From Paenibacillus sp. CF384 (GTDB lineage: Bacteria; Bacillota; Bacilli; Paenibacillales; Paenibacillaceae), in the NCBI RefSeq assembly GCF_900106745.1, contig NZ_FNNV01000003.1, forward strand, positions 310,001-374,000: DNA of 64,000 nt. Reading direction: 5' to 3'. Under the pieces are notes generated by a model, which had not been told where the DNA came from, searched no databases, and saw nothing but the letters and a program-made list of their open reading frames with translations. Shown here piece by piece: positions 1 through 10,581 of the stretch. The position numbers and the translations under genes were made by a program. How positions within the stretch are numbered: position 1 is the stretch's first letter; every line of letters begins with the position of its first letter.

Positions 1-1470
1 ATTTATGATTTGCGTGAGGATCTCTTTAAACACATTCAGAAACTTTCCTTTCGTTTCTTCGATAAACGCCCGGCAGGCTCCGTTCTCGTGCGTATTACGA
101 ATGACGTTAATGCGTTGCAGGATTTGTTTACGAACGGCGTAGTCAACTTGTTGATGGATTGCGTACAGCTCGTCGGTATCGTCATCATTTTGCTGGCATG
201 GAATTTCAAGCTGGGCATTGCCATTATGATTACGGTTCCACTCATGTTCGTTGTTTCCACGGCGCTGCGTAAACGGATTCGATTCGCTTGGCAGGATGTA
301 CGGATGAAGCAGTCGCGAATCAATGCACATTTGAACGAAAGTATTCAAGGTATGCGCGTAACGCAAGCGTATACGCAGGAGAAATCCAATTTCAGTTTCT
401 TCACGAACATCAATAACACGAATATTAAAGCCTGGAACAGAGCTTCTGCTCTTAACCAAGCATTCGGCCCGATTATCGAAGTCACGTCCGCGATCGGTAC
501 GTTAATCTTGTTCTGGTATGGCTCGCATCTCATTCAAGTCGGTGCGATTACGGTCGGGGTGCTAGTTGGTTTTGCCAACTACGTCGGCAACTTCTGGGAG
601 CCGATTAACAGGCTGGGTCAAATGTACGCACAGCTGCTAATCGCCATGGCATCCTCTGAGCGAATCTTCGAGTTTATCGACGAGAAGCCGACTGTCGGCG
701 AGGAAGAGAACGCAGGCGCTTTGCCGCGAATCCGCGGAGATGTGTCATTCGACAACATTATCTTCGAATACGAGAAAGGTCGTCCGGCACTTCGCGGCAT
801 TTCGCTCGACGTATCAGCCGGACAAACGATCGCGCTTGTCGGACATACAGGATCAGGCAAGAGTACCATTATGAACCTGCTCTGCCGCTTCTATGATCCG
901 GTACAAGGCGCTGTACGAGTCGATGGTATCGATATTCGCAATGTCAGCATTGAGAGCTTGCGTTCGCAGGTTGGGGTCGTGCTGCAGGATACGTTTATTT
1001 TCTCCGGTACGATTCGCGAGAATATCCGGTTCGGCCGCTTGAACGCTACGGACGATGAAATCGTAAAAGCTGCTACGGCGGTTGATGCCCATGATTTCAT
1101 CATGAGTTTGCCGGACGGGTATGACACGGAAGTGCAAGAACGCGGCAACAGCCTGTCGATGGGACAACGCCAGCTTTTGTCCTTTGCCAGAGCATTGCTC
1201 GCAGATCCGCGCGTCTTGATTCTGGATGAAGCGACGGCAAGCATTGATACCGAGACCGAGCTCAAAATTCAAGAAGCGCTCAAAAAACTATTGCAAGGCC
1301 GTACTTCCTTCATCGTAGCGCATCGTTTATCCACGATTCGTAATGCGGACCGTATCGTCGTTCTGGATCATGGTCAAATCGTAGAACAAGGCAGCCATGA
1401 CGAACTCATTCGTCATAAAGGCACGTATAATGGTTTAATTGAAGCACAGTATCGTTTTTTATCGGCATAA
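1..1470 (+). CDS. ABC exporter, fused permease and ATPase (5' end outside window)
   Basis: This is the C-terminal part of a half-size ABC exporter. The reading frame is open from base 1, so the true start and roughly the first 100 residues (first membrane helices) lie upstream. The visible part has the end of the transmembrane domain, then a nucleotide-binding domain with Walker A GHTGSGKST, signature LSMGQ, Walker B VLILDEATA and H-loop AHRLS. It belongs to the multidrug/lipid exporter class (MdlB/YheH-like) and probably works as a heterodimer with a partner upstream. The substrate cannot be told from sequence. It ends at a hairpin terminator that also holds the purT ribosome binding site. 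Confidence 0.93.
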   Translation: MYDLREDLFKHIQKLSFRFFDKRPAGSVLVRITNDVNALQDLFTNGVVNLLMDCVQLVGIVIILLAWNFKLGIAIMITVPLMFVVSTALRKRIRFAWQDVRMKQSRINAHLNESIQGMRVTQAYTQEKSNFSFFTNINNTNIKAWNRASALNQAFGPIIEVTSAIGTLILFWYGSHLIQVGAITVGVLVGFANYVGNFWEPINRLGQMYAQLLIAMASSERIFEFIDEKPTVGEEENAGALPRIRGDVSFDNIIFEYEKGRPALRGISLDVSAGQTIALVGHTGSGKSTIMNLLCRFYDPVQGAVRVDGIDIRNVSIESLRSQVGVVLQDTFIFSGTIRENIRFGRLNATDDEIVKAATAVDAHDFIMSLPDGYDTEVQERGNSLSMGQRQLLSFARALLADPRVLILDEATASIDTETELKIQEALKKLLQGRTSFIVAHRLSTIRNADRIVVLDHGQIVEQGSHDELIRHKGTYNGLIEAQYRFLSA

Positions 1471-1473
1471 TTC

Positions 1474-1502
1474 TTGATTTTTCGCCAAAGAACCTCCACA
1501 AT
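1474..1502 (+). promoter_or_regulatory. Candidate purT promoter
   Basis: TTGATT at 1474-1479 and CACAAT at 1497-1502 are 17 bp apart. Initiation would fall inside the 5' half of the hairpin at 1487-1533, giving a transcript unable to form the full stem. Both boxes are only partial matches to consensus. Confidence 0.3.
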
Positions 1503-1535
1503 GGAAGAAAACATTTCTTCCAGGAGGTTCTTTTT
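1487..1535 (+). terminator. Hairpin terminator that sequesters the purT Shine-Dalgarno
   Basis: An 11-bp outer stem (1487-1497 with 1523-1533) and a 9-bp inner stem (1502-1510 with 1514-1522) are separated by a 4-nt bulge and followed by T residues. The only good ribosome binding site of purT (AGGAGG, 1522-1527) is in the 3' arm, so a read-through transcript would have it base-paired. Confidence 0.85.
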
Positions 1536-1539
1536 CTAT

Positions 1540-2718
1540 ATGTATGGATCACCGCTTTCATCTACGGCTCGCAAAATTATGCTGCTCGGTTCAGGCGAGC
1601 TTGGCAAAGAAGTTATCATCGAAGCACAGCGCCTTGGCGTAGAAACGATCGCTGTCGATCGTTATGAGAACGCTCCGGCCATGCAGGTAGCTCATCGTTC
1701 CTATGTCATCGATATGCTTGATCCCGCAGCACTTCGCGCACTGATCGAGAAGGAGAAGCCGGACCTGCTCGTTCCGGAGATCGAAGCGATCGCGACTTCC
1801 GCTCTGGTGGAGCTGGAGAAGGAAGGCTACCGCGTTATCCCTACCGCACGCGCAGCGCTTCTCACCATGGATCGCGAAGGCATTCGTCGTTTGGCAGCGG
1901 AAACACTGAGTCTGCCTACCGCGCCGTATCGATTCGCGGATACGCTGGACGAGCTTAAAGCTGCAGTTGCAGAGCTGGGAACGCCTTGCGTAATCAAACC
2001 GATTATGAGCTCTTCCGGCAAAGGGCAAAGCGTCTGCAAAACGGAAGGGGATGCTGAAGCTTGCTGGAACTATGCCATGGAAGGCGGACGCGCGAAGAAA
2101 ACGCGTGTTATCGTCGAAGGATTTATCCATTTTGAATCGGAAATTACATTGTTAACGGTACGTTCGGCATCGCGTACATCGTTCTGCGCGCCGATCGGAC
2201 ATGTACAGAAGGACGGCGATTACATCGAATCCTGGCAGCCGCATGAGATGTCGGCGCAGCAAATCGAAGAAGCCGAAGCGATTGCACGTGCCGTAACCGA
2301 GGAGCTTGGCGGCTACGGCATCTATGGTGTCGAGCTGTTCCTGACGAAGGATGGCGTGCTGTTCAGCGAAGTTTCGCCTCGTCCGCATGACACGGGCATG
2401 GTTACGATGGTTACGCAGGATCTCTCCGAGTTTGCGCTTCACGCAAGAGCGATTCTGGGGTTCCCGATTCCAACCATCCGTCTATTGACGCCCGGTGCAT
2501 CGTATACGCTTAAAGCAGATCGCGATTCGGAGCATTTCCAAATCGGCGGGCTAGAGCAAGCGCTGGCTGTACCGAATACGCAGGTGCGCGTGTTTGGCAA
2601 ACCGGTAACGAAACCGGGCCGCCGCATGGCTGTTGCTCTCAGCTCTGCCGATGACTGCACGAAGGCGCGCGAATTAGCTAAACAAGCGGCACAATCCCTC
2701 ACGATCAACTACGAATAA
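1540..2718 (+). CDS. purT: Formate-dependent phosphoribosylglycinamide formyltransferase 2
   Basis: PurT makes formyl-GAR from GAR, formate and ATP in de novo purine synthesis, without tetrahydrofolate. It is an ATP-grasp enzyme. The N-terminal nucleotide fold starts [12 protein letters not shown], the ATP-grasp loop reads SSSGKGQ, and the metal-binding region reads [15 protein letters not shown]; the match to E. coli PurT as I remember it is close throughout. I chose the ATG at 1540 (AGGAGG 12 nt upstream), giving 392 residues, the same as E. coli PurT; the frame stays open further upstream only because of the hairpin. It stands alone, away from other pur genes, and ends at its own terminator. 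Confidence 0.97.
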   Translation: MYGSPLSSTARKIMLLGSGELGKEVIIEAQRLGVETIAVDRYENAPAMQVAHRSYVIDMLDPAALRALIEKEKPDLLVPEIEAIATSALVELEKEGYRVIPTARAALLTMDREGIRRLAAETLSLPTAPYRFADTLDELKAAVAELGTPCVIKPIMSSSGKGQSVCKTEGDAEACWNYAMEGGRAKKTRVIVEGFIHFESEITLLTVRSASRTSFCAPIGHVQKDGDYIESWQPHEMSAQQIEEAEAIARAVTEELGGYGIYGVELFLTKDGVLFSEVSPRPHDTGMVTMVTQDLSEFALHARAILGFPIPTIRLLTPGASYTLKADRDSEHFQIGGLEQALAVPNTQVRVFGKPVTKPGRRMAVALSSADDCTKARELAKQAAQSLTINYE

Positions 2719-2733
2719 TCTTGCGATAGATAC

Positions 2734-2805
2734 GCCGAGTATGCCGAAACTACTGACAGCAGCTTCCTTCCAAGGGCTGCTGTCAGCGCATACCGGCTTT
2801 TTTTG
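2734..2805 (+). terminator. purT terminator
   Basis: A perfect 11-bp stem (2753-2763 with 2776-2786) is nested in a second pairing (2734-2744 with 2788-2797) and followed by eight T residues. Confidence 0.9.
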
Positions 2806-2914
2806 TACCATCCGCAATTGGTGGAATTTGCAAATTACGGCTGAAAGCATTACTTTTATTAAGAATATTAAATTACCGTTAAGGGTCCGATATAAGTAAA
2901 GGAGCGTTGAAAGC

Positions 2915-3742
2915 ATGAGAAATGCATCTTCCGGCGTGTTATGGAGAACGATCGGTATTTCAGCGCTGGTCTCGACATTGCTGTTGATTGGCGGGTTCGG
3001 GTATGCGGTGAAAGATATGCTGTATCCGCAAGCAGATGCTTACGCAGGGGAGCAGGGGAAGCCGGCGCAGCCGGAGTCAAGCAACCTGGGCAGCAGCAAG
3101 GCGATCAACATTACCGCGATTGGCGATTCGCTCACGAAGGGGACGGGCGATGCAACAGGCGAAGGTTATGTCAAACAAGTCGTAACGCTGCTTAAGAAGA
3201 AATACCCGCTCATTCCTGTCAAATTGAACAACAATTTGGCTATAAACGGCTTAAGGTCCGATCAACTCGCGCATTTGCTTAGTACGGACAAGGGGTATCG
3301 TTATTCTTTGCAGCAAGCTAATCTCATTGTTTTCACGATCGGAGGAAATGACTTGTTCCAAATCGCGAACGGTCAATCAGCCGGTGATGTGACGGGAGAT
3401 ATTAGTCTGGATACGCTGAAGAAGGAACTGCCCAAAGGCATCGACCGATTGTCGAAAGTGATCAAGCTGCTGCACGAAATCAATCCTAACGCGCAAGTGG
3501 TGTACACAGGCCTATATAACCCATTTTATAATATTACGGACCTTAGAGACGGCAGTCTGCAAGTTCAGAAGTGGAACGAGGAAGCCTATTCGATTCTGCA
3601 TAACTATCCGAACATGACCTTGGTGCCATCATTCGATATGTTCGAACGGTCCATCGATACTTATCTGTCGAGCGATCATTTTCATCCCAACCACGAAGGC
3701 TACGCACAAATTGCGGCACGTATCGTGCAGTCGCTGAAATAG
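2915..3742 (+). CDS. SGNH/GDSL-family lipase or esterase, membrane-anchored or secreted
   Basis: A 275-residue serine hydrolase resembling B. subtilis YpmR. An N-terminal hydrophobic segment (about residues 11-33) acts as a signal or anchor, so the enzyme acts outside the cell. Block I is GDSL at 70-73 with nucleophile Ser72. The oxyanion block is GGND at 143-146. The C-terminal Asp254 and His257 in DHFHPN complete the catalytic set. The likely role is hydrolysis of acyl esters on lipids or wall polymers; substrate unknown. The start ATG has AAAGGAG upstream. The ABC-2 ATPase gene begins 12 nt after its stop, so all three genes may be co-transcribed. Confidence 0.9.
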   Translation: MRNASSGVLWRTIGISALVSTLLLIGGFGYAVKDMLYPQADAYAGEQGKPAQPESSNLGSSKAINITAIGDSLTKGTGDATGEGYVKQVVTLLKKKYPLIPVKLNNNLAINGLRSDQLAHLLSTDKGYRYSLQQANLIVFTIGGNDLFQIANGQSAGDVTGDISLDTLKKELPKGIDRLSKVIKLLHEINPNAQVVYTGLYNPFYNITDLRDGSLQVQKWNEEAYSILHNYPNMTLVPSFDMFERSIDTYLSSDHFHPNHEGYAQIAARIVQSLK

Positions 3743-3754
3743 GAGACCTGTCTG

Positions 3755-4729
3755 ATGAGCGTACAATCCATTCCGGAAACAGAAGTCGTCCTCTCCGTTA
3801 AAGATGTGAAGAAGCGGATCGGCAGTAAAATGATCATAAAAAACGTCTCTTTTGAAGTGAAACCCGGTGAAATTTTCGGATTTCTCGGCCCCAATGGATC
3901 TGGGAAGACCACAACCATCCGTATGCTAGTTGGCTTGATCAAGCAGACTTCGGGTGAGATTCTGATCTGTGGCAGCGACGTGCAGCGTGATCCGGAGAGA
4001 GCGCTCAGCCATATCGGCTGTATCGTGGAGAACCCGGAGGTCTACAGCTATATGACCGGTTGGGAGAACCTAGAGCATTTTGCCCGTATGCAGCGGGGTA
4101 TTGGTCAAGATCGTATTGCTGAGGTTGTCAGTATCGTCGGTATGCAGCAGCGCATTCACGATAAAGTAAAGACGTATTCGCTTGGCATGCGTCAGCGTCT
4201 TGGCATTGCGCAAGCGCTGCTTGGCAGACCGAAGCTGCTCATTCTGGATGAACCGACGAACGGTCTCGATCCGAAAGGGATTAAAGAGCTTCGTGAGTTT
4301 GTTCGTATGCTCGCGGATCAGGGGATGAGCTTGTTTATTTCAAGCCATCTATTAAGCGAAATTCAGTTGATGTGCGACCGTGTCGCGATTATCAGCCATG
4401 GTGAAGTGCTTGCGGTCGGCTCCGTTGACGAGCTGGTGAATCAGACCGGCAGCTATGTCGTCTGGCAATTCGATGATGCAGAAGCGGGCAGGAAGCTGCT
4501 TGAGGCAGAGACTAATATCCGATTAATTGGTGAAGGCGAGCATCGAATCGACGAAAGCATATTGGCAGGATTGAAGGATGCCATTATCACCTCTATGGGG
4601 GCTGAACCTATTTCGGCTATTGTCGAGAAAGCCGTGCATGCGGGTATCGGCATCGTTTCGGTACAGAAGATCGCGCCGACGCTGGAAGAACTATTTTTGC
4701 AAATGACGGAAGGTGAGAGCATTGGATAG
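3755..4729 (+). CDS. ABC-2 type transporter, ATP-binding subunit
   Basis: A 324-residue cytoplasmic ATPase for the permease that follows. It has Walker A GPNGSGKTT, signature YSLGMRQRLG, and Walker B LLILDEPTNGLDPKG, the last typical of NatA/DrrA-type efflux ATPases. The extra C-terminal domain of about 100 residues is usual for drug, bacteriocin or sodium exporters of this type. The stop codon (4727-4729) lies inside the start of the permease gene, so the two are translationally coupled. The exported substrate is unknown. Confidence 0.93.
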   Translation: MSVQSIPETEVVLSVKDVKKRIGSKMIIKNVSFEVKPGEIFGFLGPNGSGKTTTIRMLVGLIKQTSGEILICGSDVQRDPERALSHIGCIVENPEVYSYMTGWENLEHFARMQRGIGQDRIAEVVSIVGMQQRIHDKVKTYSLGMRQRLGIAQALLGRPKLLILDEPTNGLDPKGIKELREFVRMLADQGMSLFISSHLLSEIQLMCDRVAIISHGEVLAVGSVDELVNQTGSYVVWQFDDAEAGRKLLEAETNIRLIGEGEHRIDESILAGLKDAIITSMGAEPISAIVEKAVHAGIGIVSVQKIAPTLEELFLQMTEGESIG

Positions 4730-5708
4730 ACTGCTGCCGCTCATTCAGAATGAGACGCTCAAGATATGGAAGAAGAAGCGTTTCTACGTAGTTGTGCTTG
4801 TGCTGCTCGTACTCATTCCCATCTTTACCTATGCCCAAATGAAAATCGCGGAAACCAATCGCAAAAACTTCGCCGATTGGCGGAATCAGCTTGTTCAGCA
4901 GATCAATGAGTATCAAAATATGCTCTCAAGCGAACGTATTCCGGAAGAGTGGAAGCGCAACCGCCGAATTGCCGTTCAACAGCTTCAGTATTATTTGGAT
5001 CATGATGTAAATCCTAACTCACCTAATGGTGTAACGTTTACTCGAAGCTTTATGTCGAATGCCGTAACGCTCTTTTATCCGCTGTTGGTGCTTGCGATTG
5101 CCTCTGACCTCGTGTCGGGCGAACGATCGACAGGAACAATCAAGATGCTTCTCACAAGACCTGTAAGACGATGGAAAATTTTACTGAGCAAGCTCGTTGC
5201 TTTAACGTTCTATGTTTCATTAACCGTTGTGGTCAGCGCCATTCTCTGTTATCTTATATCAGGCGCGGTATTCGGGTATTCCGGCTGGCGAATTCCTGTG
5301 TTTACAGGATTTGTCATCGAAGGCTCTACCATGGAGAGCTCTTATGTACATGCCGTTCCACAGTGGTTGTTTGTGCTCATGGAAGGCGGACTGATATGGG
5401 TCTCATCCATGACCGTAGCCATTCTGGCGCTCATGGTATCTGTTCTTGTTCGAAGCACGGCGGCGAGTATCGTGACGATGATGGCGGCTGTCATCGCAGG
5501 TACGATCTTGTCGAGTATGTCTTCATCGTGGGAAAGCGCTAAATATGTGTTCGCGGTCAATTTGCAGTTAACGGATTATTTAGCAGGCTCTCCGCCGCCA
5601 ATTCAGGGCATGACACTTTCATTCTCCTTGATTATCCTCGCGATTTGGTCGGCAATTGGACTTATCGTTTCATTCGGTGTCTTTACGAAACAGGACATCA
5701 TGAATTAG
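4713..5708 (+). CDS. ABC-2 type transporter, permease subunit
   Basis: An integral membrane partner of the preceding ATPase. It has one N-terminal helix, a soluble extracytoplasmic stretch rich in Arg/Asn/Gln (about residues 45-105), then about five more hydrophobic helices, the ABC-2 membrane arrangement. The phrase GERSTGTIKMLLTRPVRR is characteristic of the family. The start is uncertain: GTG at 4713 gives 331 residues, but TTG at 4722 sits better behind the AAGGTGA ribosome binding site and would make a protein three residues shorter. Confidence 0.9.
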   Translation: MRALDRLLPLIQNETLKIWKKKRFYVVVLVLLVLIPIFTYAQMKIAETNRKNFADWRNQLVQQINEYQNMLSSERIPEEWKRNRRIAVQQLQYYLDHDVNPNSPNGVTFTRSFMSNAVTLFYPLLVLAIASDLVSGERSTGTIKMLLTRPVRRWKILLSKLVALTFYVSLTVVVSAILCYLISGAVFGYSGWRIPVFTGFVIEGSTMESSYVHAVPQWLFVLMEGGLIWVSSMTVAILALMVSVLVRSTAASIVTMMAAVIAGTILSSMSSSWESAKYVFAVNLQLTDYLAGSPPPIQGMTLSFSLIILAIWSAIGLIVSFGVFTKQDIMN

Positions 5709-5786
5709 AATAGCTTGAAGTGAGCGAATCGGCTTGAATGGAAAAAGAATGCAAGGAAGCGCAATTAACTTTATTAGGAGGACCCT

Positions 5787-7757
5787 ATGACTGAGCAGTT
5801 GAATCTTGCGGGCGAAGCGAATTTGGGTACCGACAGCTATGGTGCAGACGATATCCAGGTGCTGGAGGGGCTGACCGCTGTTCGGAAACGGCCCGGGATG
5901 TATATCGGCAGCACGAGCACGTCGGGCTTGCATCACCTTGTCTGGGAAATCGTCGACAACGCGGTTGACGAGCATCTGGCAAAGTTCTGCTCTGCCATCG
6001 ACGTAACGATCCATAACGATGGGTCGATTACAGTTAAGGACAATGGCCGCGGTATTCCTACCGGCATGCATAAGACCGGTATTCCTACGCCTCAGGTTGT
6101 CTTTACGATCTTGCATGCGGGCGGTAAGTTCGGCGGCGGCGGATATAAGAAATCCGGCGGTTTGCACGGCGTTGGCGCATCCGTTACGAATGCGTTGTCG
6201 GAGTGGCTTGAAGTGGAAATTTACCGCGATGGTAAAATACATAAGCAGCGCTTCGAGTATTGGGTCGATGATGCGGGCAAAGAGCATGTCGGAGAACCTG
6301 TAACAGGGCTCGTCGTAACGGGGAATACGAATCGCACAGGCACGAAGGTAACTTTTAAGCCGGATTCACGTGTTTTCCACGGTAATATTTCTATTAATTA
6401 CGATACGCTTTCGGAGCGTCTGCAGGAGATCGCGTTCCTGAACTCCGGGCTGAAGGTAACGGTAAAGGACGATCGCAGCGGCAAACTAGACCAGTTTCAT
6501 TACGAAGGCGGCGCGCGTCAGTTCGTTCAGTTTCTGAATGAAGACAAAACCGTGCTGCATGATGTCGTTCATTTTGCCGGTGAACGTGATGAGATCGAAG
6601 TTGAGGTGGCCTTGCAGTACAACGACGGTTACACCGAAACGCTGGCCTCGTTCGTAAACTCCATCCCTACACGAGGCGGAGGTACGCATGAGACCGGATT
6701 CAGAACCGCATATACGCGAGTGATGAACGATTATGCGCGTAAGAATGCGCTGATCAAGGAGAAAGACAAGAATCTTGACGGTAACGACTTGCGAGAAGGC
6801 ATGATGGCGGTTATCAACATCAAGATGTCCGAGGTTGAATTTGTAGGTCAAACGAAGGATCAGCTTGGCAGCTCTTCGGCCAGAAGTGCTGTAGATGCGA
6901 TTGTTTCGGACAAAATGCAGGTTTTCCTGGAAGAAAATCCGCAGGTTGCTCAGATGCTGCTGAAGAAAGCGGTTCAAGCATCAAGAGCCCGCGAAGCTGC
7001 GCGCAAAGCGCGTGACGAAATTCGCAGCGGCAAGAAGAAGAGCGAGAGCTCCAACCTTGGCGGCAAGCTGACGCCGGCACAATCGAAGGATGTTACCCGT
7101 ACGGAGCTGTTTATCGTAGAAGGTGACTCCGCAGGCGGTTCCGCGAAGCAAGGCCGTGACTCCAAGTTTCAGGCGATTCTTCCCCTCAAGGGAAAACCGA
7201 TGAATCCGGAGAAGGCGAAGCTGCTCGATATTCTTAAAAACGACGAATACAAGGCGGTTATCGCGGCGATCGGCGCAGGCATTGGACCTGAGTTCGACGC
7301 GGAATCGTGTAATTATAGCAAAATCATCATTATGACGGATGCGGACACGGACGGCGCGCACATTCAAGTGCTGCTCCTGACGTTCTTCTACCGCTATATG
7401 AAACCTTTGATTGACTTGGGCCGCGTCTTTATTGCGCAGCCGCCGCTTTATAAGATTACGCGCAAATCCGGTAAGCTCGAGACCGTTCGGTACGCTTGGT
7501 CGGATGATGAGCTCCAGAATTATTTGAAGGAGTTCGGCAAGAACTTTGAGCTGCAGCGTTATAAAGGACTCGGCGAGATGAATCCCGAGCAATTGTGGGA
7601 AACGACGATGAATTCAGAGACGCGCACGCTGCTTCAAGTTCAAATCGAAGATGCAGCCAAGGCGGAACGCCGCGTATCCACGCTGATGGGCGACAAAGTA
7701 GATCCGCGTAAACGCTGGATCGTGGAGAATGTTGATTTTACCGAATATGTTGAATAA
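5787..7757 (+). CDS. parE: DNA topoisomerase IV subunit B
   Basis: ATPase subunit of topoisomerase IV, which decatenates daughter chromosomes with ParC. The GHKL ATPase has EIVDNAVDE (about residue 53), DNGRGIP and GGLHGVGAS. The TOPRIM domain has [14 protein letters not shown] (about residue 444) and DADTDGAH. At 656 residues, with Bacillus ParE-like stretches such as [10 protein letters not shown] and [10 protein letters not shown] and parC directly downstream, it is ParE rather than GyrB. The ATG has a TTAGGAGG site 7 nt upstream. Confidence 0.95.
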   Translation: MTEQLNLAGEANLGTDSYGADDIQVLEGLTAVRKRPGMYIGSTSTSGLHHLVWEIVDNAVDEHLAKFCSAIDVTIHNDGSITVKDNGRGIPTGMHKTGIPTPQVVFTILHAGGKFGGGGYKKSGGLHGVGASVTNALSEWLEVEIYRDGKIHKQRFEYWVDDAGKEHVGEPVTGLVVTGNTNRTGTKVTFKPDSRVFHGNISINYDTLSERLQEIAFLNSGLKVTVKDDRSGKLDQFHYEGGARQFVQFLNEDKTVLHDVVHFAGERDEIEVEVALQYNDGYTETLASFVNSIPTRGGGTHETGFRTAYTRVMNDYARKNALIKEKDKNLDGNDLREGMMAVINIKMSEVEFVGQTKDQLGSSSARSAVDAIVSDKMQVFLEENPQVAQMLLKKAVQASRAREAARKARDEIRSGKKKSESSNLGGKLTPAQSKDVTRTELFIVEGDSAGGSAKQGRDSKFQAILPLKGKPMNPEKAKLLDILKNDEYKAVIAAIGAGIGPEFDAESCNYSKIIIMTDADTDGAHIQVLLLTFFYRYMKPLIDLGRVFIAQPPLYKITRKSGKLETVRYAWSDDELQNYLKEFGKNFELQRYKGLGEMNPEQLWETTMNSETRTLLQVQIEDAAKAERRVSTLMGDKVDPRKRWIVENVDFTEYVE

Positions 7758-7777
7758 CAGTTGAGGAGAGTTTCGGC

Positions 7778-10219
7778 ATGAGTATCCTGGAACAGTTTTT
7801 GCCGGCGTATCTTGAGGAGGTCGTGGGTGACCGCTTCGGGCGCTATTCCAAATACATCATTCAGGACCGCGCCATTCCCGATGTACGAGACGGATTGAAA
7901 CCGGTGCAGCGGCGTATTTTGTACGCGATGTATGATGCAGGCAACACGCCTGACAAAGGGTATCGCAAATCGGCCAAGACGGTCGGTGATGTAATGGGTA
8001 ATTATCATCCGCACGGCGATTCCTCGATTTATGAAGGTATGGTCCGTATGGCGCAGCCGTGGAAAATGGGACATATGCTCATTGACGGCCATGGCAACTG
8101 GGGCTCGATCGATGATGACCCGGCGGCAGCTATGCGTTATACCGAAGCGCGTCTATCGCCGATTGCGATGGAGCTGCTTCGCGATATTGAGAAACGAACG
8201 GTCTTATTCAAAGACAATTTCGATAATACGACAAAAGAGCCGGTTGTGCTGCCATCGCGGTATCCCAACCTGCTCGTTAACGGGGTTAGCGGGATTTCTT
8301 CCGGTTTCGCGACGGAAATTCCGCCGCATAACTTGCGTGAAGTAATCGACGCTTGTAATGCCGTAATGGACAACCCTGACATCGAGCTTGCACAGCTGAT
8401 GAACATTGTGAAAGGGCCCGATTTCCCTACAGGCGGGCTCATTATGGGTGAGGACGGTATCCGAGACGCTTACTTGAGCGGGAAGGGACGGATTTATCAC
8501 CGCTCCAAATCAATGATTGAAGACATGAAGGGCGGACGCCAGCAGATCGTCATTACGGAAATTCCGTATCAGGTCGTGAAGTCCCGCCTTGTAACGGCGA
8601 TGGAGAACATTCGGATCGAGAAGAAGGTCGAAGGCATCGCCGAGGTTCGTGATGAAAGCGGTCGTAATGGACTTCGAATCGTGATCGAGCTGAAGAAAGA
8701 TGCCGACGCGCAGGGTATTCTGGCGTATTTGCTGAAGAAAACAGACCTTCAGGTTGCGTACAACTTCAACATGGTTGCAATTGTGAACAAAACGCCGAAG
8801 CAGCTCGGGCTGAAGGACATGCTGACCGCGTATATCGCGCATCAGAGAGAGGTGGTAACCGAGCGTTCCAAGTACGAGCTTGAGAAAGCGGAAGACCGCG
8901 CTCATGTATTGGAAGGTTTGGCGAAGGCGCTTAACCTGCTGGATGAAATCATCGCAACGATTAAAGCGTCGAAGAATCGGCAGGATGCTCAGCAGAACTT
9001 GGTGGCGAAGTTTACGTTCACAGAGCGCCAAGCAGATGCGATTCTGACGCTCCAATTATACCGTTTGACGAATCTGGAGATTACTTCGATCGAGAAAGAA
9101 TTGAAGGATATTCAGAAGAAAATTACGTATTTGCGTTCCATTCTAGACAGCGAGAAGAAGCTGCGTTCAGTCATTAAAGAAGAGCTGATGGAAATTCGCG
9201 AGAAATACGGCATTGACCGTCGTTCCGACATTCAAGGTGAAGTGGAAGAGCTGAAGGTTAATCTTGAGGTAATCGTCGCTGCTGAAGATGTACTGGTTAC
9301 GCTTAGCCAAGACGGTTATATCAAGCGGACCTCGAAGCTATCGTTCACTCGTTCCGGCGGCGAGCTTGGAAGTGCAGGCGTTAAGGAAGGCGACGTTATT
9401 CGTACGCTGCTTGATGTGAATACCATTGATCAGCTGCTTCTGTTTACGCGCAAAGGGATGTATTATCAACTGCCTGTCCATCAAATTCCGGAGTTTAAGT
9501 GGAAGGATACGGGGACGGCGGTCGTTAACGTCGTACCGATGCCGAAGGACGACAGCATCATTAGCGTCATTCCTGTGAAGGATTTTGAAGTGCCGGATCG
9601 TACGCTGGTCTTCGTCACGAAACGCGGACAAGTGAAACGGACGGAGCTGAAGGAATATAAATCTTCGCGTTCCACCGCCATTGCGGCCGTGAAGCTGGCT
9701 GACGGCGATGATGTATTGCGTGTTTCGCTTAGCGACAACAGCAAGGAGCTGCTGCTCATTACGAAGAACGGCATGAGTATCCGTTTCCCAGAGAGCGAAG
9801 TGAATCCGATGGGCCGCGTAGCTGCCGGTGTTCGAGGCATTACCGTTCGTGATGGCGATGAAATTGTCGCTGCAGAGTGGGTGACAGGGGACGAAGGCGA
9901 AGTGCTTGTCCTTACGGAGCTTGGTTACGGCAAACGTTCCTTGCTGCTTGATTATCCGATTCAAGGTCGTGGCGGCAAGGGCGTCGCAACCTTCGAGTTT
10001 AAAGAAGGCGCTCGGGTCCGCTCGAATGGTGTCGGTCTCATCGGCGGTCTTCACTGTAAGGAAGCACGTGACCTGGTGCTGCTATCGGCAGCCGGCACCA
10101 ATCAGATCGTTTCGACAGAGAAAGCGCCGATTGATGATCGGAAATCGACTGGCCGCGCGGTAACAGCGGTCGATAAGAAGGATGTATTGACGACGTTCTT
10201 CGTTCGCGCCGATCTGTAA
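7778..10219 (+). CDS. parC: DNA topoisomerase IV subunit A
   Basis: The DNA-cleaving subunit of topoisomerase IV. The breakage-reunion domain comes first, with catalytic Tyr121 in [11 protein letters not shown], then a coiled-coil region, then the C-terminal beta-pinwheel repeats. The quinolone-determining region reads [10 protein letters not shown], with Ser82 and Glu86 at the positions whose change gives resistance in S. aureus GrlA, so the susceptible form is seen. Only 20 nt separate it from parE, and the pair form an operon. Confidence 0.95.
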   Translation: MSILEQFLPAYLEEVVGDRFGRYSKYIIQDRAIPDVRDGLKPVQRRILYAMYDAGNTPDKGYRKSAKTVGDVMGNYHPHGDSSIYEGMVRMAQPWKMGHMLIDGHGNWGSIDDDPAAAMRYTEARLSPIAMELLRDIEKRTVLFKDNFDNTTKEPVVLPSRYPNLLVNGVSGISSGFATEIPPHNLREVIDACNAVMDNPDIELAQLMNIVKGPDFPTGGLIMGEDGIRDAYLSGKGRIYHRSKSMIEDMKGGRQQIVITEIPYQVVKSRLVTAMENIRIEKKVEGIAEVRDESGRNGLRIVIELKKDADAQGILAYLLKKTDLQVAYNFNMVAIVNKTPKQLGLKDMLTAYIAHQREVVTERSKYELEKAEDRAHVLEGLAKALNLLDEIIATIKASKNRQDAQQNLVAKFTFTERQADAILTLQLYRLTNLEITSIEKELKDIQKKITYLRSILDSEKKLRSVIKEELMEIREKYGIDRRSDIQGEVEELKVNLEVIVAAEDVLVTLSQDGYIKRTSKLSFTRSGGELGSAGVKEGDVIRTLLDVNTIDQLLLFTRKGMYYQLPVHQIPEFKWKDTGTAVVNVVPMPKDDSIISVIPVKDFEVPDRTLVFVTKRGQVKRTELKEYKSSRSTAIAAVKLADGDDVLRVSLSDNSKELLLITKNGMSIRFPESEVNPMGRVAAGVRGITVRDGDEIVAAEWVTGDEGEVLVLTELGYGKRSLLLDYPIQGRGGKGVATFEFKEGARVRSNGVGLIGGLHCKEARDLVLLSAAGTNQIVSTEKAPIDDRKSTGRAVTAVDKKDVLTTFFVRADL

Positions 10220-10222
10220 CGC

Positions 10223-10411
10223 TCAATCAAATGGCTGGTGGGGAGAATCACGTCGCTCCATCATTTCTACAATAAGCTCAAGCACGACCCACAATGGGGC
10301 CGGTTCATCAAGCCGTTCCACCCATTGCGGGTCTTTTTGTATGCCGATTTGCGATAATTTACGTACAAGTTCGAGCTTGCGCTCCTCCATAGTGCGGATC
10401 ACGCTCCATTC
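10223..10411 (-). CDS. Small hypothetical protein (62 aa), convergent with parC
   Basis: An uninterrupted 62-codon frame begins with ATG at 10411 and stops 4 nt beyond the parC stop. The product is charged and amphipathic, with motifs KLELVRKLSQIG and APLWVVLELIVEMMERR that look like two helices, and has the amino-acid balance of a real protein. I recognise no family. The ribosome binding site is poor: AGGA touches the ATG. It fills most of the otherwise empty gap between parC and the MarR gene. Confidence 0.45.
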   Translation of the reverse strand, partial: EWSVIRTMEERKLELVRKLSQIGIQKDPQWVERLDEPAPLWVVLELIVEMMERRDSPHQPFD

Positions 10412-10538
10412 CTAATTTCGAGCCGGTACAACAGCCTATACCACCAATGTATGTCTAATCCTGTCAAATGGTTCTCTTTTGTAGCGATTAGTCAGACAAA
10501 ATATTAACTGCATTAACCTTATATTCGACATTTCGGCA

Positions 10539-10547
10539 TGGTATAAT
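10539..10547 (+). promoter_or_regulatory. Extended -10 promoter for the MarR gene
   Basis: TGGTATAAT (10539-10547) is a perfect extended -10 element (TG-N-TATAAT). It lies 35 nt upstream of the MarR start, and no good -35 box is seen at the right distance. Confidence 0.6.
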
Positions 10548-10581
10548 AAGGTATAAGATAAAATCGGACAGAAGGCGGGTG

